NCBI GenBank assembly: GCA_964390645.1
Contig: CAYMLL010000003.1
Span: forward strand, 1-64,000
Length of the DNA: 64,000 bases
Source: CAYMLL01 sp964390645
Lineage (GTDB): Bacteria; Planctomycetota; UBA8108
Direction of reading: 5' to 3'
The position numbers were made by a program, and so were the translations under genes. Below the pieces are notes generated by a model. That model saw only the letters and a list, made by a program, of their open reading frames with translations. It was not told the DNA's origin and made no database searches. Every line of letters starts with the position of its first letter. The stretch's first letter is position 1. Below are positions 9,275 to 18,688 of this stretch, piece by piece.

Positions 9275-10111
9275 ATGAGCCCGGTGACACGCCTCGATAC
9301 CTTTCTTGTCCTGACGCTCGCGCTATTCCCGACCGCGACGCCTCTTGCCGACGAGGAGCGGAAGAGCCCTTACTCGCGAGTTCAGGCGAGGACCTACGAT
9401 TTCGAGGAGGCCGGGAAGAAGATGCCGTACGCGCTCTTCATCCCGTCGTCTTACGACAGGTCGCGAAAGTGGCCGCTGATGGTCGCGCTCCACGGGCTCT
9501 GGAGCCATCCGCAACAGATCATCCGCTACCCGAACCTCGTGCCGCAGGCCGAGAAGTACGGCTACATCGTGGTCGCGCCGATGGGCTACAACAGTCACGG
9601 ATGGTACGGAAGCCGCGGCGCGAGGTCGCGTCGCACGAAGCCGCGGAACCTCGGTGAGCTCAGCGAGAAGGACGTCATGAACGTCCTCGAGATCGTCCGC
9701 CGGGAGCTCTCCGTTGACGACCGGCGCATCTACCTCCTGGGGCACTCGATGGGCGGGGGGGGCACCTGGCATCTGGGCACCAAGTACCCCGAGATCTGGG
9801 CGGGGCTCGCGCCGATCTCTCCGGCGATCCGGGGTGGTCCGGACGCGCTCGACAAGATCCGGCACATCCCGGTCATCCTCGTTCAGGGGGCGAAGGACCT
9901 CGTGGTGCCGGTGAGGGGCGCGCGCAAGTGGGCCGCGAGGATGAAGAAGCTGAAGATGGACTACGAGTACATCGAAGACGAGGAAGGCGGACATGTCTTC
10001 GTCGCCTTCAAGAACATCCCGCGGATCTTCGAGTTTTTCGAGGAGCGTGCGAAGAGGAAGGGGAAGGCCCCGCCGCGGAAGCCGACGAAGCCCGTCGATC
10101 GCAAGTACTGA
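9275..10111 (+). CDS. Secreted alpha/beta hydrolase (esterase / prolyl-oligopeptidase-like)
   Basis: 278 residues with a signal peptide (about residues 1-25, FLVLTLALFPTATPLA). The alpha/beta fold follows: PLMVALHGLW supplies the oxyanion strand, GHSMGGGG near residue 157 carries the nucleophile serine, a candidate acid is the Asp in GAKDLVVP near 210, and GGHVFVA near 240 supplies the histidine. This is the layout of PHB-depolymerase-like and feruloyl-esterase-like secreted enzymes common in planctomycetes. The natural ester is unknown. The preceding terminator suggests its own transcript. Confidence 0.85.
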   Translation: MSPVTRLDTFLVLTLALFPTATPLADEERKSPYSRVQARTYDFEEAGKKMPYALFIPSSYDRSRKWPLMVALHGLWSHPQQIIRYPNLVPQAEKYGYIVVAPMGYNSHGWYGSRGARSRRTKPRNLGELSEKDVMNVLEIVRRELSVDDRRIYLLGHSMGGGGTWHLGTKYPEIWAGLAPISPAIRGGPDALDKIRHIPVILVQGAKDLVVPVRGARKWAARMKKLKMDYEYIEDEEGGHVFVAFKNIPRIFEFFEERAKRKGKAPPRKPTKPVDRKY

Positions 10112-10145
10112 TCGGCGCCGCAGCGTCAACCGAAGCCGTCTGAAC

Positions 10146-10153
10146 GAGGAGAG
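10146..10153 (+). promoter_or_regulatory. Ribosome binding site for the ceramidase-dehydrogenase fusion gene
   Basis: GAGGAGAG lies 7 bases before GTG 10161 and 10 bases before ATG 10164. It fixes the start here rather than at the open frame upstream, which overlaps the hydrolase gene. Confidence 0.55.
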
Positions 10154-10163
10154 CAGCATCGTG

Positions 10164-13100
10164 ATGCAGCCCGTGTCGAAGCTCGCGGCGATCTCGATCG
10201 TCGTAGCCGTGTCGGGGAGCACGAACGCCGACGACGCAGTCTTCCGTGCCGGCGCGGCCGTGGTTGACATCTCGCCGACGGAGCTGCCCGTGCGTCGCAA
10301 CGGCGGCTTTCTGGAGGCTATCGCGAGTCGTGTCATCGATCCTCTCTTCGCGCGCGCGCTCGTGATGGATGACGGCGAGGAGCGCATCGCGATGGTCATC
10401 GTCGACTCCTGCATGCTGCCTCGTCGCCTCTGCGATGAGGCCAAGGCGATGGCGACGGACGAGACCGGCATCGCCCGGGACCGTATGCTGATCGCGTCGA
10501 CGCACACGCACTCCGCACCGAGCGCGATGAGCTACTGCCTCGGGTCCCGGGTGGACGAGAAGTACGCGACGTGGCTGCCGCCCCGGCTGGCGAAAGCGAT
10601 CATCGACGCCGATGCGCGACGACGTCCGGCGGAGATCGGCTACACGATCGCCGACGCGCCCGAGCACACCAACTGTCGTCGCTGGATCCGCCGTCCGGAT
10701 CGTGTCGATACCGATCCCTTCGGCGAGCGGACGGTCCGTGCGATGATGCACCCGGGCCACCGGAATCCGGACTTCATCGGCCCGTCCGGACCGGTCGACA
10801 CCGGGCTCTCCCTGGTGTCGGTTCGCGGGGTCGACGGACGGCCGATTGCCGTTCTCGGCAACTACTCGATGCACTACTTCGGCGTCGGGGGCGGTCTGTC
10901 GCCGGACTTCTGCGGGCTCTTCGCCAGGCGCATCGCCGCCCGCTTCGCGCCGGGGCACGACGACTTCGTCGGCCTGCTGTCACAGGGCACCAGTGGTGAC
11001 CTGCACTGGATGGACTACAGCCGTCCGCGGCGATCCGTGGGCATCGGCGAATATACCGAGGGGCTCGTCGACCTCGCCCTTCAGTCGCTGAAGACGATTC
11101 GCTACCGGCGTCGGGCGCCCATCCGGATGAAGGAGCGGCGCCTCCAGCTTGGCCGTCGACTGCCGGACGCCGCACGTCTCGAGTGGGCGCGGAGGACGCT
11201 GCCGGACCGCTCGAAGCGACCGCAAGACCGACCTCAGGTCTACGCGGAGCAGGCTTTCTTCATCGACGAGAACCCCACCGAGGAGATCGTCCTGCAGGCC
11301 CTCCGGGTCGGAGGGCTCGGCATGACCGCGATTCCCTGCGAGGTCTACGGGCTCACCGGCCTGGAGCTCAAGGCTCGCAGTCCGCTGCAGCCCACCTTCA
11401 ACCTCGAGCTCGCCAACGGTGCGGCTGGCTACATCCCTCCGCCGGAGCAGCATTCGCTCGGCGGCTACACGACATGGCCGGCGCGCACCGCCGGTCTCGA
11501 GGTCGCAGCCGAGCCGAAGATTCTCGAGACCGTCCTCGGTCTGCTCGAGGACGTGTCCGGAGAGACTCGCCGTGAGCCGCCGATCGCGCACGGGGTGTAC
11601 GCGGCGACCATTCTGCGCGAGAAGCCTCTCGCCTACTTCCGTCTCGAGGGGTTTCGCGGTCCGCTTCTCCTGGACTCGAGCGGCAACGGCCGGCACGCGA
11701 CCAGCACGATGCGAGTCGCGTTTCACCTCCGCGGCCCCGGATCGAGGGCATTTTCGCTGCAGAGGGTCAATCGCTGTGTGCATCTCGCGGGCGGGCACGT
11801 CGTGGCGAAGGGGCTCTCCGCGTCCGGCGATCGGTCGCTCGAGATGTGGTTCTGGAACGGTCTGCCCGGAAACGCTCGGGAGGTCCCGGGAACGCTGTTC
11901 CGGCACGGTGGGGACGAGCTGCGTATCGAGCGCGGGGGCGATTCTCGCTCCGGAAGGCTCGCCTTCGGGGACCATCGCGGAGCCACGCCGATCGCGCCGA
12001 AGACCTGGAATCACGTCGTGTTCGCGCGCGCGTCCGGCCGCTCGATCGTGTACCTCAACGGTCGCGTCGAGATCGAGGACGCGTCCCCTCGGCCCCGGCA
12101 GAGCCCGTCCGTGCTGACGATCGGCGCGGGGGAGGATCCGTCGTCGAGCTTCGAGGGGAAGATCGACGAGGTGTCCTTCTTCGGACGCGCTCTGACGCCG
12201 AGTGACGTGGCACGCCACCACGCGATCTCCGGCATCGAGGCGCCGAAGCCCCCGCCGTCGCCGTCCGGGTTCCTCGAGAAGCCGTCGGAAGCCGCCGACC
12301 TCGAGCGTACGTCCGCGGCGCTTCTGGAGTCGAGACCGCGAGCGTACTGGTCGTTCGTCGGGCCTCGGGGAGCGCGCGACGCCAGCGGCAACGGGCACGA
12401 GGTGAGGCTCGAGGAGGGTGCGGGCCCGAGAAGGCCGGGCTCGCAGGACGCGAGCTTCTCCGGCGGTCGCATGCTGACGACGATCGACCAGCCCGGCGAT
12501 CGCTACAGTGTCGAGATGTGGTTCTTCAACCACCTTTCGAACACGGCGCGCCCGGTGACCGGGTACTTCTTCTCCCGCGGTGTCGTCGATGCCGCAGGCG
12601 CTCCGGGCGAGCATCTCGGCATCGGCGGAACTTACAGCCACTCCGGGCGACTGATCGTCTTCAACGGCAACGCACGGAACGAGGTGCTCGCCGGCAAGAC
12701 CTACATCCCTCCTCGCACGTGGAATCACGTCGTGCTCGTGCGTGACGGCGATCAGGTGCGTGTCCACCTCAACGGTCGCGTCGAGCCGGAGATTGCCGGC
12801 AAGCTTGTCGGCACCTACCCGCGCGAGGGAAGAGCGAGCATCCTCATCGGCGGTCGCAACGACGGCTTCGCGAACTTCCGGGGCGCGCTCGAGCAGATCG
12901 CGGTCTACGGTCGGCCGCTGACATCTCGGGAGGCGCGCGCCCACTTCCTCGCCTCGGGGCTCGAGTCGGTCGACGAGCCGGCCGCTGCTTCGTTGTCCAG
13001 GTCGCCCTCGTCGCCGCCGAGGTCGGCCGAGGAGACGCTGCGCGCGACACGCGTTCGCAGGGGCTTTCGCCTCGAGATCGTCGCGGCGGAGCCGCTCGTC

Positions 13101-15848
13101 GTCGATCCGGTGGCGATCGACTGGGACGCTGCCGGCCGGCTCTGGGTCGTCGAGATGGCCGACTATCCCTACGGCATGGACGGGAAGGGAGAGGCGGGGG
13201 GGCGGGTGCGGTTTCTCGAGGACGGTGATGGCGACGGTCGATACGATCGCTCGACGCTCTTCGCGGACGGCCTGAGCTTCCCGACCGGCATCATGGCGTG
13301 GCGACGGGGCGTGCTCGTCACGGCCGCCCCGGACATCCTCTACCTCGAGGACACGGACGGCGACGGGAGCGCGGATCGTCGCGACGTCCTCTACACCGGC
13401 TTCCTGCCCGGCAACCAGCAGCTGCGTGTCAACGGTCCACGCTGGGGCCTCGACAACTGGATCCACTGCGCCAGTGGCGGGCATCATGCGGGCTACGGGA
13501 AGGATCGGCGGGTGCGCTCGCTGCGCAGCGGCACGGAGACCCTGCTCGGCAGTCGCGATCTCCGCATCCGGCCGGACGACGGGCTCCTCGAGCCGCAGTC
13601 GGGTCCGTCGCAGTTCGGTCGCGTTCGCGACGACTGGGGAAACTGGTTCGGTGTCCAGAATAGCCGGCCGCTGTGGCACTACGTGCTCGCCGACCGCTAC
13701 GCCCGGCGCAATCCGCACGTGCCGGCGCCGGACGCGAGGAGCCTGATCCGTGGCGTCAGCCCGACGCTCTATCCGGCGAAGACGCCTCAGAAGCGCTATC
13801 ACAGCTTCGGCGACGCGACCCGGTTCACGTCCGGGTGCGGTCCGAGCATCTACCGCGACGAGCTCCTCTTCGCGCGTGGCGAGCAGACGCACGGATTCAC
13901 CTGCGACCCGTTTCACGGTCTCGTACAGCACAGCGTCCTGACGTCGGACGGGGCGAGCTTCGAGGCAGTCGCGGACACGCGGTCGGGAGAGCACGACTTC
14001 TTTGCGTCGACCGACCGCTGGTGTCGACCGGTGATGACGAGAACCGGCCCGGATGGCGCGCTGTGGATCGTCGACATGTACCGGTACATGATCGAGCACC
14101 CTGACTGGCTGCCGGCCGTGGGCAAGGAAGAGCTGCGCTCGTTCTATCGCTCCGGTGACGATCGAGGGCGTATCTACCGCATCGTTCCCGCCGGCGCGGC
14201 CGCACGACGGGCTCCGGTCCTGGCACGCGATGCGCCGGGCGAGCTCGTCGAGAGGCTCGGCGACCCCGCCGGGCCGGTCCGCGACCTGGCCCATCGCCTC
14301 CTTGTCGAGAGGAAGGACCCCCGGCTCGCGGCGGTGCTCGAGACGATGGCGCTCGACGACCGACGACCGCTGGCGCGGCTTCACGCCCTGTCGGTGCTCG
14401 ACGGCATGGACGCGTTGACGGAGCGCGTGGTTCTCGCGAAGCTCGACGACGAGGACCCGCGGATCGTACGACACGCGTTGATCGTCGCGGAGCCCTTCGG
14501 CGGGTCGGTTGCCGTCGTCTCGAAGGCGGCACGTCTTGTGAGCAGTGACGACGGCGCTCTGCGTCTTCAGCTCGCGCACACGCTCGGCGAGTGGAGCGGC
14601 CCGCGTGCGGGGCGAGCGCTCGGATACCTGGCGGTTCGGGACCACGCCGATTCGTGGGTGCGCGCGGCGATTCTGAGCTCCGCCGTCCAGCACCAGGTGG
14701 AGATCGCTCGGGTGGTCGCGCGGGACAGCGGCGGCAGCCTGCGCGAGCTGGCGTCGCCGCTGCTGTCGCTGGCTCTGCGGACGGACAGGGTCGGCGTCGT
14801 CCGCGAGCTGCTCGAGCCCGTCGTCGCCGCCGGACCCGCGGGTCTCGGGACCTGGCAGCTCGAGGCGCTCGCGCATCTCCTCGCGGCCGTCGATGCGGCC
14901 GGCACGTCTCTGCAGGAGCTCGTGACGAAGGACTCGACGCTCGGCCCCCTCGTCGATCGCGTGCGAGAGGTCACGGAGGCCGCGTACGGGCACCTTCTGT
15001 CGAAGGAGCGCCCGGAGGACCTCCGGATCGCCGCGATCTCGCTGCTCGGCAGGAGTGAGTCGAGCAGAGATCGGGACCGTCGCATGCTCACGGATCTGCT
15101 CGAGCGTGCGTCCTCCAGCACCGAGCAGGTCGCAGCGGTGTCGCGACTGCGTGAGATCGGCGGCGATGCGAGGCCGCTGTTCACGTCCTGGAGCTCGTAC
15201 GTCCCGGACGTGCGTTCCGCCGTCGTGGGTGCCGTGCTGTCACGACCGGGGTGGACGAGAGCGCTGATCGACGCGGTCGGCTCGGGAGCGATCCCGGTGT
15301 CGAGCCTGACGCCGGCGGAGCGTCAGCGGCTGGTCTCGCTGGGCGATCGAGGGCTCGCGGCGAGGGCGCGCGGCGTCCTGGCGGTCGAGCCGTCGACCGA
15401 CCGGGCGGAGCTGGTCGCTGCCCTGCGGCCGGCGATCGGCCTCAACGGGATTTCGAGCGCCGGCCGGGCGATCTTCGAGAGGCGCTGCGGAACCTGCCAC
15501 GAGCTCGGCGGTGTCGGCAAGGCGATCGGCCCCGACCTCCGTGCGCTCACGGATCGCTCCGGCGAGGCGCTCCTGGAGGCGATCGTCCGGCCGAACGTCG
15601 CGGTCGAACCCCGCTACCTCGCGTACACGGCCGTGCTGGGCTCCGGGGAGGCGGTCCACGGGATGGTCGTCGCCGAGACCGCGAACAGTCTCATCCTGCA
15701 GCTCGCGGACGGCATGCGTAGAACGCTGCTGCGCGGCGACGTCGCGTCGCTCGAGTCGACCGAGCAGTCGTTCATGCCCGAAGGTCTCGAGGCCGACCTG
15801 ACGCTGCGCGACATGGCGGACCTGCTCGCGTTTCTGCAGCGGGAATGA
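10164..15848 (+). CDS. Giant fusion: neutral ceramidase-like domain, two LamG domains, dehydrogenase propeller, HEAT repeats, cytochrome c
   Basis: 1,894 residues from ATG 10164 (GTG 10161 is an alternative). A signal peptide (about 1-22) leads into a neutral/alkaline ceramidase-like domain to about residue 475, seen in AGAAVVDISP, STHTHSAPSA, LGNYSMHYFG and LSQGTSGDLHWMDY. Two concanavalin-like (LamG) domains follow, about 480-690 and 715-930, each with the ILREKPLAYFRLEG or LLESRPRAYWSF entry and TWNHVVFAR or TWNHVVLVR. Residues about 960-1340 form the PVC-type dehydrogenase propeller (GFRLEIVAAEPLVVDPVAIDWD region). Helical HEAT-like repeats run to about 1755. CGTCH near 1775 is the haem c site, followed by GPDLRALTD. 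The protein would be exported and may act on a complex lipid or glycan and pass electrons to the haem. Ceramidase activity is a family inference. Confidence 0.85.
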   Translation: MQPVSKLAAISIVVAVSGSTNADDAVFRAGAAVVDISPTELPVRRNGGFLEAIASRVIDPLFARALVMDDGEERIAMVIVDSCMLPRRLCDEAKAMATDETGIARDRMLIASTHTHSAPSAMSYCLGSRVDEKYATWLPPRLAKAIIDADARRRPAEIGYTIADAPEHTNCRRWIRRPDRVDTDPFGERTVRAMMHPGHRNPDFIGPSGPVDTGLSLVSVRGVDGRPIAVLGNYSMHYFGVGGGLSPDFCGLFARRIAARFAPGHDDFVGLLSQGTSGDLHWMDYSRPRRSVGIGEYTEGLVDLALQSLKTIRYRRRAPIRMKERRLQLGRRLPDAARLEWARRTLPDRSKRPQDRPQVYAEQAFFIDENPTEEIVLQALRVGGLGMTAIPCEVYGLTGLELKARSPLQPTFNLELANGAAGYIPPPEQHSLGGYTTWPARTAGLEVAAEPKILETVLGLLEDVSGETRREPPIAHGVYAATILREKPLAYFRLEGFRGPLLLDSSGNGRHATSTMRVAFHLRGPGSRAFSLQRVNRCVHLAGGHVVAKGLSASGDRSLEMWFWNGLPGNAREVPGTLFRHGGDELRIERGGDSRSGRLAFGDHRGATPIAPKTWNHVVFARASGRSIVYLNGRVEIEDASPRPRQSPSVLTIGAGEDPSSSFEGKIDEVSFFGRALTPSDVARHHAISGIEAPKPPPSPSGFLEKPSEAADLERTSAALLESRPRAYWSFVGPRGARDASGNGHEVRLEEGAGPRRPGSQDASFSGGRMLTTIDQPGDRYSVEMWFFNHLSNTARPVTGYFFSRGVVDAAGAPGEHLGIGGTYSHSGRLIVFNGNARNEVLAGKTYIPPRTWNHVVLVRDGDQVRVHLNGRVEPEIAGKLVGTYPREGRASILIGGRNDGFANFRGALEQIAVYGRPLTSREARAHFLASGLESVDEPAAASLSRSPSSPPRSAEETLRATRVRRGFRLEIVAAEPLVVDPVAIDWDAAGRLWVVEMADYPYGMDGKGEAGGRVRFLEDGDGDGRYDRSTLFADGLSFPTGIMAWRRGVLVTAAPDILYLEDTDGDGSADRRDVLYTGFLPGNQQLRVNGPRWGLDNWIHCASGGHHAGYGKDRRVRSLRSGTETLLGSRDLRIRPDDGLLEPQSGPSQFGRVRDDWGNWFGVQNSRPLWHYVLADRYARRNPHVPAPDARSLIRGVSPTLYPAKTPQKRYHSFGDATRFTSGCGPSIYRDELLFARGEQTHGFTCDPFHGLVQHSVLTSDGASFEAVADTRSGEHDFFASTDRWCRPVMTRTGPDGALWIVDMYRYMIEHPDWLPAVGKEELRSFYRSGDDRGRIYRIVPAGAAARRAPVLARDAPGELVERLGDPAGPVRDLAHRLLVERKDPRLAAVLETMALDDRRPLARLHALSVLDGMDALTERVVLAKLDDEDPRIVRHALIVAEPFGGSVAVVSKAARLVSSDDGALRLQLAHTLGEWSGPRAGRALGYLAVRDHADSWVRAAILSSAVQHQVEIARVVARDSGGSLRELASPLLSLALRTDRVGVVRELLEPVVAAGPAGLGTWQLEALAHLLAAVDAAGTSLQELVTKDSTLGPLVDRVREVTEAAYGHLLSKERPEDLRIAAISLLGRSESSRDRDRRMLTDLLERASSSTEQVAAVSRLREIGGDARPLFTSWSSYVPDVRSAVVGAVLSRPGWTRALIDAVGSGAIPVSSLTPAERQRLVSLGDRGLAARARGVLAVEPSTDRAELVAALRPAIGLNGISSAGRAIFERRCGTCHELGGVGKAIGPDLRALTDRSGEALLEAIVRPNVAVEPRYLAYTAVLGSGEAVHGMVVAETANSLILQLADGMRRTLLRGDVASLESTEQSFMPEGLEADLTLRDMADLLAFLQRE

Positions 15849-15884
15849 CGCTGCAGCGCGTCCGGCGGACCCTCTCTGCCGGGA

Positions 15885-17307
15885 TCACTCCTCGTTCGAC
15901 GACCGGGACGGTCGGTAGAGGTGCTCGCCGCGCCGCGCGGCGGTGAGCGCCCGCGGCGTGTCCTGCGGCGCGCCCGGATCTCCCTGCTCCTTCATCCACC
16001 GGTCGAGCTCCGCGGCGAGGCGCGTCTTGACGTCGGCGAGCGACGCGTCGTCGGCGAGGTCCACCATCTCGTAGGGATCGTCGCTGGTGCGGTAGAGCTG
16101 CTCGCCCGGCCGGTGCATGTAGCGTTTGACCAGCCGGTAGGTGTGCGGGCTGCTCCAGGAGTTTCGCACCCAGGTCGCCCAGTAGGGGTTGTTCAGCTTG
16201 CCGTCACCCGACCAGCCCATCAGGTGCTTCTCGATGTAGATCTCCGACGGGCGCAGGTTGCGGATGTAGCGGTACTCGCCGTCGGTCACCGTGCGGATTG
16301 GGTACGGAGGACCCTCCGGGACGTTGTTGTGCATGCCGTACGCGTACCGGCGGTGAGTCGTCGCCTTGCCGAGGAGAACCGGGAGGAAGCTCGCGCCGTC
16401 GAGCGCCTTCACGGGTGTCTCGGCGCCGGCGGCCTCCAGGAGTGTCGGCAAGACGTCGGCGTACTGCACGAGCGCGTCACTGCGTCTGCCGGCGGTGATC
16501 TTGCCCGGCCAGCGTGCGACGAGGGCGGTGTGGACTCCCGTGTCCCAGTTCGTCCACTTGCAGCCCGGGAACTGCGCCCCTTGCTCCGAGGAGAACAGGA
16601 CGAGCGTCCTGTCGGCCCGTCCCGATGCGTCGAGCGCCGCGAGAATTTCTCCGACCTGTCCGTCCATGTACGTGATCTCGGCGAGGTAGCGGCCGAAGGC
16701 CTCGCGCGTGCGCGGAGTGTCCGCGATGTTCGGCGGCAGACGGATCTTCCCGGGCGGGTACCTCGACGGATCGCCCATCACCCAGGGTACGTGCGGCTCG
16801 ACGAGGGCTACGACGAGGCAGAACGGCTGCTCCGGGTTGCGGCTCATGAACTCGCGGATGCCGGCGACGTCGTGCTTTCTCGTCGGATCGCGCACACAGT
16901 TCGGATCGAAGCCGGAGACCTTCTCGAACGGGAAGGAGCTCGCGGGCTTGACGTGCACCTTTCCCGCGAGTCCGGTGCGGTAGCCCAGAGCGCGTAGCCG
17001 GTGCGGTACGCTTCTTGTCACCGCTCGGCTCGCCGAGTGGTTCCATGCGCAGCCGTTGCGCATCGGGTACTGCCCGGTGTAGAGCTCGGCGCGACAGGGC
17101 TGGCACATCGCTTCGCAGAGATAGGCGCGGTTGAAGGTCAGGCCCTGCGACGCGAGCCGATCGATGCTCGGAGTGCGCGCGTTCTCGCCGCCGTAGAGCG
17201 GCAGGTCGCTGTGGGTGCAGTCATCGGCGAGGACGATCAGCACGTCGGGACGCTCGGCGGTGTGCGCGAACGCGCCCAGCAGCGAGACCGTTGCGGTCGC
17301 GAACAGT
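15885..17307 (-). CDS. Secreted sulfatase (type I, formylglycine-dependent), 5' end lost in assembly gap
   Basis: About 474 residues are visible; only the first residues of the signal peptide are missing, because LFATATVSLLGAFAHTA abuts the run of N. The core follows at once: PDVLIVLADDCTHSDLP is the metal-binding start, and CQPCRAELYTGQ is the C-x-P-x-R motif whose first Cys is normally converted to formylglycine. LAGKVHVKP, EPHVPWV and LVLFSSEQGAQFPG are further family motifs. It hydrolyses sulfate esters, probably of algal or animal polysaccharides. On the far side of the gap AGGAG and GAGGGGAG are visible on this strand, a likely ribosome binding site, so the start codon is probably inside the N run. 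Probably last gene of a three-gene run. Confidence 0.88.
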
Positions 17308-17348
17308 NNNNNNNNNNNNNNNNNNNNNNNNNNNNNNNNNNNNNNNNN
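17308..17348. other. Assembly gap (41 N)
   Basis: 41 undetermined bases. The gap removes the start codon and first residues of the sulfatase. Any reading frame that crosses it, joining sulfatase and permease sequence, is an artefact. Confidence 0.99.
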
Positions 17349-17407
17349 CGTCTCCCCTCGACTCTCCTGGTGGCGGCGGAGCCAGCTTGCACGCCGACCG
17401 GGCCGCG

Positions 17408-18688
17408 CTAGCGGCGCACGAACGGGGCGATGACCGCGCCGGTGAAGCACGCGGCCGCGACGATCGGGAAGACGATTGAAGTGTCGTGTGTCGTCTTGAT
17501 CACCCAGCCGATGAGCGGTCCGCCGAGCCCCGCGAAGAAGTACGCGGACGCGTTCATCACTCCCGTCCCCGTTCCCACGCGCGTGCGACCGAGAAGATCC
17601 GGAACCAGCGCCCAGAACGACGCCTGAGGACCGTACGCGAAGAACCCGCAGAGGAACAGCACGACGATTCCGATGACCCGGCTGTCCGCCGGGACGAACC
17701 ACATCGTCATCGAGGCCGCCGCCGCGAACGACAGGAACAGCGTGATGCCGGGCCAGCGCCTCGAGCGAAACAGGCGGTCCGAGAGCCAGCCGTTGGTGAA
17801 CGCGCCGAGTGCCATGCCGACCGGCAGCGCGACGGTGACCCACTTCCCCGCCGGGTCACCCTTGAATCCTTCTCCGAGAAAGTGGACCGGCACCCACGTG
17901 AGGAGTCCGTAACGAGCCATGCTCTGGAAGCCGATAGCGACCGATGCGGTCATGAAGCGACCGTTGCCGAGGACCCGGGCGTACCTGCGCAGGGATCGCT
18001 CCTCCACCGGGACCGGGTCCTTGTCCGGGTTCCCGTCAGGCGGAGTCTCCCTGTTCGCCTCGTCCTCGTGCGGTCGCTCCGGGCGGTCCCGGACGACGAC
18101 GAAGTACACGACGCCGCCGAGGAGAAGGAGCAGCACGGGGAGGCGGAAGATCCAGCGCCAGTCGAGCGCGAGCCACTCGACGATCAGCAGAGCCGTGACG
18201 AACGACAGCACCGACGACATTCCCGCGGCGAAGAGGTAGAGACCGTAGACCTTTCCACGCTCGGTCTCCGGCCACCAGTTCGACAGCACCCGGCTGCCGG
18301 GCGCCCATCCCATCGACTGTGCGTAGCCGTTGGCTCCCCACGGGATGAGGAGCGCGAGCAGCCCGCCGGCGAAGCTGACGACCCAGTTGAGCGCGCAGGA
18401 GAGGACCGCTCCCAGGCTCATCATCCGCCGTCCGCCGAAGCGGTCGCCGAGGTTGCCGTTGATCGCCTGGCCGATCGCGTACATCCAGAGAAACGCGGCG
18501 CTCACCCAGCCGAGGACGGCCTCGTCGATACCGAGCTCGTTCTTGATTCCCGGGATCGCGAAGCCGAACGACTGTCTCCCCGTGTAGTAGAAGAGGTAGC
18601 AGAACATCGTCGCGAAGAGGACGACCCATCGCATTCTGTGCGAGCCGCCGTGATCGCTGTCCGCGTACGGCGGTGCCGGGTCGCTCAT
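17408..18688 (-). CDS. MFS permease of the organophosphate:phosphate antiporter type
   Basis: 426 residues with about 12 predicted membrane helices, a charged loop of about 35 residues in the middle (PHEDEANRETPPDGNPDKDP region) and the usual length. The N-terminal helix YLFYYTGRQSFGFAIPGI and the loop GDRFGGRRMMS match GlpT/UhpT-like OPA transporters, which exchange sugar phosphates or glycerol phosphate for phosphate across the inner membrane. Substrate is unknown; with a sulfatase downstream and an alcohol dehydrogenase upstream it could import a modified sugar. Its ATG overlaps the dehydrogenase stop by four bases (ATGA). Confidence 0.87.
   Translation of the reverse strand: MSDPAPPYADSDHGGSHRMRWVVLFATMFCYLFYYTGRQSFGFAIPGIKNELGIDEAVLGWVSAAFLWMYAIGQAINGNLGDRFGGRRMMSLGAVLSCALNWVVSFAGGLLALLIPWGANGYAQSMGWAPGSRVLSNWWPETERGKVYGLYLFAAGMSSVLSFVTALLIVEWLALDWRWIFRLPVLLLLLGGVVYFVVVRDRPERPHEDEANRETPPDGNPDKDPVPVEERSLRRYARVLGNGRFMTASVAIGFQSMARYGLLTWVPVHFLGEGFKGDPAGKWVTVALPVGMALGAFTNGWLSDRLFRSRRWPGITLFLSFAAAASMTMWFVPADSRVIGIVVLFLCGFFAYGPQASFWALVPDLLGRTRVGTGTGVMNASAYFFAGLGGPLIGWVIKTTHDTSIVFPIVAAACFTGAVIAPFVRR

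Noticed and set aside
10980..14993. A 1,337-residue open frame on the minus strand inside the ceramidase-dehydrogenase fusion gene
   Set aside because: It is the shadow of a real gene in very GC-rich sequence. It reads as Arg/Glu/Val/Ala-rich sequence without any domain, while the plus strand shows clear motifs throughout.
15885..17843. A 652-residue frame joining sulfatase and permease-antisense sequence through the N run
   Set aside because: The join exists only because N was read as any residue; the far side of the gap in that frame is the antisense of the permease gene.
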